In this document: positions 1 through 4,853 of the stretch, piece after piece | How the letters are laid out: every line of letters begins with the position of its first letter | Position numbering within the stretch: the first letter of the stretch is position 1 | NCBI GenBank assembly: GCA_964449175.1 | Contig: CAYUYH010000096.1 | Span: 1 to 9,621, forward strand | From: CAYUYH01 sp964449175 | GTDB taxonomy: Bacteria > Planctomycetota > Phycisphaerae > SM23-33 | Reading direction: 5' to 3' | DNA: 9,621 nucleotides | Translations under genes and position numbers: made by a program | The notes under the pieces: model-generated | The model's database searches: none | Seen by the model: the letters and a program-made list of their open reading frames with translations, nothing else | What the model was told of the DNA's origin: nothing

Positions 1-6
1 CAGAAT

Positions 7-19
7 GGGTTCGGAACCC
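7..19 (-). terminator. Short hairpin downstream of the DUF2752 gene
   Basis: GGGTT and AACCC form a 5-bp stem with a 3-nt loop, starting a few bases after the stop codon of the minus-strand gene at 24-458. There is no T-run in the visible sequence, so a terminator role is only suggested by position. Confidence 0.25.
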
Positions 20-23
20 GCCG

Positions 24-458
24 TCACGTGCCCACGGCGATGAGGTATGCCCAGTTGGCAGCCACGGCGACGGCTAGGACCGCCCACGCCAGCCAGCGGG
101 CGCGGCGTGAGAGTTTCAGGTGCACGCTTCGGCCCGTTGCCGCCCGCAGGGCCAGGGCGAAGACCGCGACGGCGCCGGCGGTGAATACAAGCGGGTTGCA
201 CAGCCAAGCGGCTAGGACATCGCCGTGCAGCAGTGCTAGCATCCCCCGGCTGGCGCCGCAGGTGGGGCAGGGCAGACCGGTCATTCGCTTGAACGGACAG
301 GTGACGATCGGCTGGCCCAGCCACTGTGAGAGGGCTGCGATCGCCCCCATCGCAGCCGCCCACGCGACCACGCCGAGTACCACCGGCATCGGCCAACGCG
401 GCAGTCGCCGCGCCGTCACCACGCGAATGCTCGCCGAGGGTGTCATGCTATCGCTCAC
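24..458 (-). CDS. DUF2752 family membrane protein
   Basis: A 144-residue predicted inner-membrane protein of unknown function. The diagnostic part is residues 54-90: a CPF segment (Cys54), the TGLPCPTCGASRG block with Cys64 and Cys67, then a short helix ending in a CNPLV motif, as in the DUF2752 family. Hydrophobic segments lie at about 24-46, 83-105 and 120-142, which suggests three membrane passes. The length is typical for the family. The start used here is GTG at 458; an in-frame ATG at 446 is also possible, and neither has a strong ribosome binding site. The gene follows the GYF/DUF4190 gene on the same strand after 28 bp and is probably co-transcribed with it. The CxxC-like cysteines could bind metal or form a disulfide, but no biochemical role is known to me. 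Confidence 0.85.
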   Translation of the reverse strand: MSDSMTPSASIRVVTARRLPRWPMPVVLGVVAWAAAMGAIAALSQWLGQPIVTCPFKRMTGLPCPTCGASRGMLALLHGDVLAAWLCNPLVFTAGAVAVFALALRAATGRSVHLKLSRRARWLAWAVLAVAVAANWAYLIAVGT

Positions 459-486
459 GTGACGCTCGTACCTGCTGGTCTCTGTG

Positions 487-1026
487 CTAGTCCAGGGGTC
501 CTGCTATGGCGCCCAACGCCGCCGCCAGCAGATAAAACAGCAGTCCAGCCAACGGCAGGATGACCGACACGATGCCCAGTATTCTCCCGGCGTTGGTGTT
601 GGACCGCCCGGACGGGTCCATTCGCCCGGCGTCCATCTCCCGCAGATCGTTGGAGCCCATGGACCAGGCGACGATGCCGAAGAAGCAGCAGACCACCAGG
701 CCGAGTATCCCGAAGACCAGTATCATCGTGCCGCGGTGCGGGGCGAGATAGCCGACTGCCCCCGCCACGCCAGGGGCCTGCGGGAACTGCCCCGGCGGGC
801 CTGCTGATGGCGGCAGCGGCGCAGCGCCTGGCTCCGTCGGCGTCGGCGGCGCGGTGACGAAGGTGAAGTGTTGGCCAAGCGTCCCGGCCGGGGCCCACTC
901 GGCCATGCCCTCGGTCCACACCAGGTCGGTCGGCTTGAGGATGCCGCGAAGGCCCCAGTCCTGAAGCTCAGACAGCGGCTTGGGCCCGTACCTCTGGGCG
1001 TTGACCACGCAGTACCATTCACTCAT
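487..1026 (-). CDS. GYF_2 (DUF4339) and DUF4190 domain membrane protein
   Basis: A 179-residue protein of unknown function with two recognisable modules. Residues 3-52 form a GYF_2 domain: WYCVVNAQRYGP, then PLSELQDWGLRG, then LVWTEGMAEWAP. A Pro/Gly/Ala-rich linker follows (about 56-94). The C-terminal half (about 98-172) matches DUF4190: two hydrophobic helices flank a loop with NDLREMDAGRMDPSGR and NAGRILGIV. GYF-type domains usually bind proline-rich peptides, so this may be a membrane-anchored docking protein; that role is inference. An upstream GTG/ATG would lengthen the protein to 195 residues, but I chose the ATG at 1026 because GGGAGAGGG lies just upstream and the GYF domain begins right after it. 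The TM2 gene upstream carries a Pro-rich N-terminus that could in principle be a GYF ligand. Confidence 0.85.
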   Translation of the reverse strand: MSEWYCVVNAQRYGPKPLSELQDWGLRGILKPTDLVWTEGMAEWAPAGTLGQHFTFVTAPPTPTEPGAAPLPPSAGPPGQFPQAPGVAGAVGYLAPHRGTMILVFGILGLVVCCFFGIVAWSMGSNDLREMDAGRMDPSGRSNTNAGRILGIVSVILPLAGLLFYLLAAALGAIAGPLD

Positions 1027-1037
1027 TGTCCCTCTCC

Positions 1038-1056
1038 CGCGGGGCGAGACCCCGCG
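1038..1056 (-). promoter_or_regulatory. Hairpin abutting the ribosome binding site of the GYF/DUF4190 gene
   Basis: CGCGGGG and CCCCGCG make a perfect 7-bp GC stem with a 5-nt loop. In the mRNA the stem ends exactly where the GGAGAGGG ribosome binding site begins, 12 bp before the ATG at 1026. It could end transcription from the TM2 gene or modulate ribosome access. The rest of the 155-bp gap (1027-1181) shows no gene. Confidence 0.35.
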
Positions 1057-1181
1057 CAGTCGGCGGCGCAGCACCGGCGCTGACCGGCCACTCCGAGAAA
1101 CACGCCAAGCATTCGGCAGCGGTCAGCGCAGCCGCCGCTACCTTCCCGCCCGCGTGGCGACCCGCCTACAGCTTTGCCTCG

Positions 1182-1457
1182 CTACTTCTTGACCAACGGT
1201 CGGCCGTCGGCGTCCGTGAAGGACCCAGTGGCGATCATAATGACGTCAATGATCTGCCAGATGCCGCAGCCGCCGCCAGTGAGCAGCATCAGCACGCCCG
1301 TGCCGATCTTGCCGACGTAGAAGCGATGAACGCCCAGACTGCCCAGGAGGATGGACAGAAGCAGCGTTACCAGCCAGTCCTTGCCTCCGGCTGGCGGTGG
1401 CGGCGCCGGTGCCGGCGGGGGCGCTGTCGGGGGGGCTGTCGGGGGTGCCTGAGTCAC
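1182..1457 (-). CDS. TM2 domain protein
   Basis: A 91-residue small membrane protein. Residues 1-25 are almost entirely Pro, Ala and Thr; residues 26-80 form a TM2 domain: a first hydrophobic helix (about 28-42), the family signature GVHRFYVGK (residues 42-50), a turn, and a second helix containing GIWQIIDVIMI with the conserved Trp67 and Asp71. It ends with a short polar tail in which Asp84-Gly85-Arg86 resembles the usual NDG/ADG ending. The start is a GTG at 1457, well supported by AAGGAG seven bases upstream; no better ATG exists. TM2 proteins are widespread, but their role in bacteria is mostly unknown. It lies between ftsY and the GYF/DUF4190 gene on the same strand. Confidence 0.88.
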   Translation of the reverse strand: MTQAPPTAPPTAPPPAPAPPPPAGGKDWLVTLLLSILLGSLGVHRFYVGKIGTGVLMLLTGGGCGIWQIIDVIMIATGSFTDADGRPLVKK

Positions 1458-1538
1458 TGGATGTCTCCTTCGTCCTTGAACAATCTAAGTGACCGGAAAT
1501 GGGGGCTCACTATTCATCCTTGCCCCGTCTGGAATTGC

Positions 1539-1569
1539 AGAATATGGGCTCGGCGCGGGCTGCTGTCAA
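1539..1569 (-). promoter_or_regulatory. Possible sigma70-type promoter for the TM2 gene
   Basis: On the minus strand a perfect TTGACA (1564-1569) is followed after 19 bp by TATTCT (1539-1544). The spacing is long, which weakens the call. It sits about 80 bp upstream of the TM2 start in the gap after ftsY, so the small membrane genes may be transcribed separately from the ribH operon. Confidence 0.35.
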
Positions 1570-1612
1570 CAAGGAGCCGGCGATAATCCCCCCCTGTGGC
1601 GTGGCGGCGCCC

Positions 1613-2530
1613 TCAGGCGAACAGCGCCTCGACGAACGTGTCGGGGTCGAAGTGCTCTACGTCTTCGTATGTCTCGCCGAGGCCGACGAACTTGACCGGC
1701 AGGTTGATCTCGTTGCGGATGGCCACCACGATGCCTCCCTTGGCCGTGCCGTCCAGCTTGGCCAGGAAGATGCCCGTCACATCGATCGCGTCGGTGAACG
1801 CGCGGGCCTGGTTGATGGCGTTCTGGCCGGTGGTGGCGTCGAGCACGAGCAGCACCTCGTGGGGGGCGCCGAGGATTTTGCGGGCGACCACGTCGCGAAC
1901 CTTGGTCAGCTCGCGCATGAGGTTGTCCTGCGTGTGCAGTCGGCCTGCGGTGTCGACCAGCAGCACGTCGGCCTTGCGGGCGCGGGCGGCGTCGCAGGCG
2001 TCGAAGACGACCGCGCCCGGGTCCGACCCGCTGCCCTTGACGATGTCCACGCCGATCCGCTCGGCCCAGATGGTGAGCTGCTCGACGGCGGCCGCGCGGA
2101 ACGTGTCAGCCGCGGCCAGACAGACGCTCTTGCCGTCCTGCTTGAACTGCCACGCCAGCTTGGCGACCGACGTGGTCTTGCCGGATCCGTTGACGCCGGC
2201 GACGAGGATCACCGTCGGCCCGTCGGCTGCGAAGTGCACCGTGCGGTCGGAGGCCGGCCAGCATGTCTTAAGCTCGGCCTTGAGGAAATCCAGCACGTCC
2301 TCGCCGCGCTCGATGCGCTTGTCCTCGTAGGCGGCCTCGATGTCGCCGCGGATTCTCGTCGCCGTCGCGACGCCGATGTCGGCCTGGATCAGCCTCGCCT
2401 CCAGCTCGTCCAGCAACTTGGCGTCGAGCTTCCGCCCGGTCAGCATGGACTTCAGCGACGAGACGAACCGCTCCCGCGTGCGGCTCAACCCGCTGGCGAG
2501 CTTCTGGATTGCGCTCTTGAACAAGGCCAT
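1613..2530 (-). CDS. ftsY: Signal recognition particle receptor FtsY
   Basis: FtsY is the SRP-GTPase receptor that docks ribosome-SRP complexes at the inner membrane for co-translational insertion. This 305-residue protein has the N domain (about 1-95, helical), then the NG GTPase: P-loop GVNGSGKTT at 112-120, DTFRAAA at 142-148, DTAGR at 193-197, the guanine-specificity segment AKLDGTAKGG at 257-266, and the closing GLGE at 283-286. Position 257 is Ala where Thr is common. It lacks the long acidic A domain of E. coli FtsY and instead starts with an amphipathic segment, as in many other bacteria. It is the third gene of the ribH-nusB-ftsY operon, starting 2 nt after the nusB stop codon. The ATG at 2530 has no clear Shine-Dalgarno sequence, because the bases before it belong to the AATCCGN repeat; translation probably depends on coupling to nusB. 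Confidence 0.97.
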   Translation of the reverse strand: MALFKSAIQKLASGLSRTRERFVSSLKSMLTGRKLDAKLLDELEARLIQADIGVATATRIRGDIEAAYEDKRIERGEDVLDFLKAELKTCWPASDRTVHFAADGPTVILVAGVNGSGKTTSVAKLAWQFKQDGKSVCLAAADTFRAAAVEQLTIWAERIGVDIVKGSGSDPGAVVFDACDAARARKADVLLVDTAGRLHTQDNLMRELTKVRDVVARKILGAPHEVLLVLDATTGQNAINQARAFTDAIDVTGIFLAKLDGTAKGGIVVAIRNEINLPVKFVGLGETYEDVEHFDPDTFVEALFA

Positions 2531-2532
2531 CT

Positions 2533-2997
2533 CTATTGCGGATTTCGGATTGAGGATTGCGGATTGGCCGACGCCGCGTCGTCGGCGGGGTCATCGGCTT
2601 GGAGTTCCTTCAGCACGGCGTCGATCACGCCGTTGACGAATCGCCCGCTGTCGGCCGTTGAGAATTCCCTCGCCAGGCGGATCGCCTCGGATATGACGAC
2701 CTTCGGCGGGGTCTGGCGGTCCAGCAGCTCAGCCGCGGCCAGGCGGAGGATGTTGCGGTCCACCAGCGCCAGTCGCGACATGTCCCAGTGCTTGGCGTGG
2801 CGTGCGAGGATGCTGTCGGCCTCGTCGCGCGCGGCGAGCGCACCCGAGAGCAGCTCGTGGGCGTCGGCGAGGGTGGCCGGCTGCTCCTTGCTCTCGTCGA
2901 TGAACTCCCGCACCAGGTCCGCCGCGGCCATGCCCTGCACGTCCAGACAGCACAGCCCCTGGAGGGCCAGACGTCTTGCCCTGTGACGGCTGCTCAC
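2533..2997 (-). CDS. nusB: Transcription antitermination factor NusB
   Basis: NusB binds boxA RNA with NusE (S10) to form the antitermination complex on rRNA operons. The 154-residue protein begins with the family pattern RHRARRLALQGLCCLD (4-19) and has the helical core AxVDRNILRLAAAELL-like segment (77-92) and the conserved C-terminal block ISEAIRLAREFSTADSGRFVNG (102-123). The start is GTG at 2997; its GTGA overlaps the ribH stop codon by 4 nt, the classic coupled junction. The open frame extends far upstream through ribH, but that part is a shadow of ribH. The last 10 residues (145-154, Asn/Pro/Gln/Ser/Ile/Arg) are not NusB-like and are encoded by a tandem heptad repeat that also supplies the stop codon. 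The fold is complete before this tail. Confidence 0.95.
   Translation of the reverse strand: MSSRHRARRLALQGLCCLDVQGMAAADLVREFIDESKEQPATLADAHELLSGALAARDEADSILARHAKHWDMSRLALVDRNILRLAAAELLDRQTPPKVVISEAIRLAREFSTADSGRFVNGVIDAVLKELQADDPADDAASANPQSSIRNPQ
2535..2566. repeat. Tandem 7-bp repeat (ATTGCGG-type) at the nusB-ftsY junction
   Basis: On the plus strand the units are ATTGCGG (2535-2541), ATTTCGG (2542-2548), ATTGAGG (2549-2555), ATTGCGG (2556-2562) and a partial ATTG (2563-2566); the minus strand reads AATCCGC/AATCCTC/AATCCGA. The repeat encodes nusB residues 145-154 and supplies part of the stop codon. From memory, similar peptide tails (NPQ, SIRNPQ) occur at the ends of many planctomycete ORFs, so this is probably a dispersed simple repeat family. 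Confidence 0.85.
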
Positions 2998-3482
2998 GAT
3001 CGCTTGGCGCCCTTGGCGGGCAGTTGGCCCATGAGGTTGGCCATTTCGATCGCGGCTGCGGCGGCGTCGGCGCCCTTGTTGCCGCTCTTCGCCCCGGCCC
3101 GCTCGATCGCCTGCGTGAGCGTGTCGCACGTCAGCACGCCGAAGATGCACGGGACGCCGGTCTTGACGGCCGCGGCGGCGATGCCCTTGGCCGCCTCGGC
3201 GGCGATGTACTGGTGGTGGTCCGTGCCGCCGCGGATGACCGCGCCGAGGCAGACGACCGCGGCGTATCGCCCGCTGCCCGCCAAGCGGGCGGCGATCACC
3301 GGCATCTCGTAGCTGCCCGGCGACCAGACGACCTCCACGTTCGCGTCGGCCGCGCCGTGGCGGCGGAAGGCGTCCATCGCGCCGCCAAGCAGCTTGGACG
3401 TGACGAACTCGTTGAACCGGCTGACGACTACCGCGAACTTCGCCCGCGACGGGGCGACAAGACTGCCCTGATATTCCTTCAT
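2994..3482 (-). CDS. ribH: 6,7-dimethyl-8-ribityllumazine synthase
   Basis: RibH condenses 5-amino-6-ribitylamino-uracil with 3,4-dihydroxy-2-butanone 4-phosphate to give lumazine, the penultimate step of riboflavin synthesis, in the cytosol and usually as a 60-mer or pentamer. The 162-residue sequence shows all expected blocks: SRFNEFVT (21-28), WSPGSYEMP (53-61), GAVIRGGTDHHQY (80-92) with the catalytic His at 89, and AIERAGAKSGNKG (125-137) with the phosphate-binding Arg128. Its length is normal. The ATG at 3482 is preceded by GAGGAG about 10 bases upstream. It is the first gene of the operon with nusB and ftsY, behind a promoter at 3587-3615 and a structured leader. No ribB/A or ribE is in the window, so the rest of the pathway must lie elsewhere. 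Confidence 0.97.
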   Translation of the reverse strand: MKEYQGSLVAPSRAKFAVVVSRFNEFVTSKLLGGAMDAFRRHGAADANVEVVWSPGSYEMPVIAARLAGSGRYAAVVCLGAVIRGGTDHHQYIAAEAAKGIAAAAVKTGVPCIFGVLTCDTLTQAIERAGAKSGNKGADAAAAAIEMANLMGQLPAKGAKRS

Positions 3483-3506
3483 GAGATTTCACTCCTCAGC
3501 CATTCC

Positions 3507-3559
3507 GCGTGCAACCCGCCTTCGCCGAGGCTTCGCCGGGCCTGCGGCAAGTTGCACGC
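3507..3559 (-). promoter_or_regulatory. Structured ribH 5' leader: 9-bp inverted repeat
   Basis: GCGTGCAAC (3507-3515) and GTTGCACGC (3551-3559) are perfect inverted arms enclosing a 35-nt GC-rich core with further self-complementary GCC/GGC segments. The element lies inside the predicted ribH leader mRNA, ending 25 bp before the start codon. I do not see FMN riboswitch consensus. The core (CCTTCGCCGAGGCTTCGCC on the plus strand) looks like a REP-type dispersed palindrome, so it may be a mobile repeat as well as a leader structure. Confidence 0.6.
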
Positions 3560-3586
3560 CCTAGGGATTGGCTAGATAAGCCAAAC

Positions 3587-3615
3587 AGTATATGCCCCCG
3601 CCTCCCCGTCCGCAA
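3587..3615 (-). promoter_or_regulatory. Sigma70-type promoter of ribH-nusB-ftsY
   Basis: On the minus strand TTGCGG (3610-3615) and TATACT (3587-3592) are separated by exactly 17 bp. The predicted start is near 3580, giving a leader of about 98 nt before ribH. A 7-bp inverted repeat (CCTCCCC 3601-3607, GGGGAGG 3621-3627) overlaps the -35 region and could be an operator or the end of the upstream transcript. The remainder of 3628-3708 holds only a short palindrome (GAGGGCCCTC) and a 7-bp inverted repeat at 3630-3636/3673-3679. Confidence 0.5.
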
Positions 3616-3708
3616 CAGCGGGGGAGGGCCCTCGACCGATGGCGCTAGACGAATTGGCGGGGCCCTCAGATAGTCGAGGAAGCCTCAGGAATCACGGTTG
3701 GGAGAAGA

Positions 3709-4377
3709 TCAACGGACGGGATAGTACCACCCACCCTGACGACCTCGCTTGATCGAAACAAGTCGTTCCTTACTCAAGGCGATCCCAAAGTCACGCCGGG
3801 TGATCCCAGATCCGTAGAGTATGTTGTCAACCCGCGGGCTGATTGTGCGTCCTGAGTCCCGAATCTCCCTGAATACCTGTATCGCGTACTTGACGAATGA
3901 CTGCTGGCTTCTCTTGAAGCGGGCCCACCTCTGCATATAGGGCAACTTGTTGAGATAACGCTGGAGCAATTGGTCACGGAGTCCATTGTACTGTTTGTAC
4001 TCAATGCGATTTCTGCCCTGAAGATCTGAAATGATTGGTTTCGTATCGCCCTGTTCCTCGAGGGCCTTCTCGGCGGCAGACCGCTTCTTACGTGTGTAGA
4101 ATGCTAGCAGGAAGTCAGCAGGCATCGCATGAGCGATTCCTACCTCTAGTGAAACATTGGGATTGCCTCCGGTGACGTCGAAGATGCAGCCGGTTGACTC
4201 CCGGATCAGCGTCGTGATGTGTTCGAGCAGGTAGTCAGTCGAGGAAATGGCTGTCGTATCCGCCAGCACGATGTGCAGGGGAGTCTGGGCCTCAAGCTCA
4301 CATTTCAGCTTATCGTAGTTCCTTCGGACTGGCTTCGCGAAGGGGCAGCCAATGAAGACTTGCTGTACTTTAGGCAC
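3709..4377 (-). CDS. Nucleoside-deoxyribosyltransferase/TIR-like domain protein with possible winged-helix tail
   Basis: A 222-residue protein that I cannot name. Residues 5-95 look like a small Rossmann-like alpha/beta domain: strand QQVFIGCPF, helix RRNYDKLKCELE, strand LHIVLAD, helix TDYLLEHITTLI, then the key segment CIFDVTGGNPNVSLEVGIAHAM (Asp67, Asn72-Pro-Asn74, Glu78) and strand FLLAFY. This Asp...NPN(V)xxEvGiA arrangement is shared by nucleoside 2-deoxyribosyltransferase-like and bacterial TIR-like domains, where the Glu acts in N-glycosidic cleavage of nucleotides or NAD. A helical linker (about 100-155) is followed by a basic C-terminal region (about 158-222) with HTH/winged-helix-like spacing ending in GRQGGWYYP. 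The start is GTG at 4377 with GGAAGG upstream. GC content is near 50%, well below the neighbours, which suggests transfer. Catalysis and a defence role are inference. Confidence 0.75.
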   Translation of the reverse strand: MPKVQQVFIGCPFAKPVRRNYDKLKCELEAQTPLHIVLADTTAISSTDYLLEHITTLIRESTGCIFDVTGGNPNVSLEVGIAHAMPADFLLAFYTRKKRSAAEKALEEQGDTKPIISDLQGRNRIEYKQYNGLRDQLLQRYLNKLPYMQRWARFKRSQQSFVKYAIQVFREIRDSGRTISPRVDNILYGSGITRRDFGIALSKERLVSIKRGRQGGWYYPVR

Positions 4378-4537
4378 GTGTACCTTCCGGGTTGGATTCG
4401 TACTGGGCCACCGAACACCGCTTCTTCACCGAGCGGAGGCTTGCCCTGTTCCGCGGAAAGTTCCCGGACATCTACCGACCTCGCGAGTCCGCAACTCTCG
4501 CACAGGATCCCTCTCCCATGCTGCTGATGCACATCAC

Positions 4538-4564
4538 CTGGAGGGGCACTGTGCCCCTGTCCAG
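4538..4564 (-). terminator. Strong hairpin just after the 49-residue gene
   Basis: In the minus-strand RNA, CTGG + AGGGGC pair with GCCCCT + CCAG around a 5-nt loop, with a 2-nt bulge. It starts 10 bp after the stop codon at 4574. No T-run follows, so it may be an attenuator or mRNA-end stabiliser between the two island genes. The gap 4378-4573 otherwise shows no convincing gene. Confidence 0.45.
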
Positions 4565-4573
4565 TGGCGCGTA

Positions 4574-4723
4574 TTACTTCCTCTTGCCCTTCCGTCCCTT
4601 GTTTGACGCCTGCGTCAGCGCCGACCCGGCAACAGATTTCTGCCTCTTGGTCGACTTCGGGCTGCGGAGAATCTTCGCCGCCTTTGAGGCGACCTTCTTG
4701 GATGTCTTTTCGTTTCGAGCCAT
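4574..4723 (-). CDS. Small Lys/Ser-rich protein of the 'MARNEKTS' type
   Basis: A 49-residue ORF starting MARNEKTSKKVASKAAKILR and continuing through SPKSTKRQKSVAGSALTQAS to a basic GRKGKRK end. The ATG at 4723 has an excellent ribosome binding site (AAAGGA, 7-nt spacing) and a promoter-like pair about 55-80 bp upstream. I recall a widespread family of unnamed small bacterial proteins with the same layout (an NEKTS start, a VASxAxKxLR helix, and an AGSALTQ block near the C-terminus), so this is probably real, although it is short and lies antisense to longer spurious frames. About 30% of the residues are Lys or Arg. It has no membrane segment or signal peptide, and its function is unknown. 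It is followed on the same strand by the deoxyribosyltransferase/TIR-like gene 196 bp downstream, with a hairpin between them. Confidence 0.8.
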   Translation of the reverse strand: MARNEKTSKKVASKAAKILRSPKSTKRQKSVAGSALTQASNKGRKGKRK

Positions 4724-4776
4724 GATGCATTCCTTTGCTGTCTATCTGCTCCGGGGACTGCCCCCGAACCTACGCA

Positions 4777-4805
4777 ATTGTGAGCAGCTCCTCCCGGGAA
4801 GTCAA
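4777..4805 (-). promoter_or_regulatory. Sigma70-type promoter of the small-protein gene
   Basis: On the minus strand TTGACT (4800-4805) and CACAAT (4777-4782) are 17 bp apart. Transcription would start near 4770, so the mRNA would open with a small hairpin (CGGGG 4752-4756 / CCCCG 4762-4766) upstream of the AAAGGA ribosome binding site. This implies the island has its own promoter separate from the genes at 4854-6996. Confidence 0.5.
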
Positions 4806-4853
4806 GGTAGTGGGTTGCCAATGGCAGCCCTGGCGCGGCGGGGTAGGCCCGGA

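Noticed and set aside
1499..2986. A 495-codon open frame on the plus strand, antisense to ftsY and nusB
   Set aside because: FtsY and NusB on the minus strand have all family motifs; the plus-strand frame is a GC-rich shadow with no recognisable domain.
2998..3492. The long upstream extension of the nusB frame
   Set aside because: It is the shadow of ribH in another frame; the GTG at 2997 with a GTGA overlap and the NusB N-terminal motif sets the real start.
3483..3580. An FMN riboswitch before ribH
   Set aside because: The leader is only about 98 nt and lacks the conserved FMN riboswitch segments; only a different hairpin is visible.
4370..4471. A 33-codon minus-strand ORF (MSGNFPRNRAS...) overlapping the start of the 222-residue gene
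   Set aside because: It has a fair GAGG upstream and an 8-nt overlap with the next start, but is very short with no family resemblance; kept only as a possible leader peptide.
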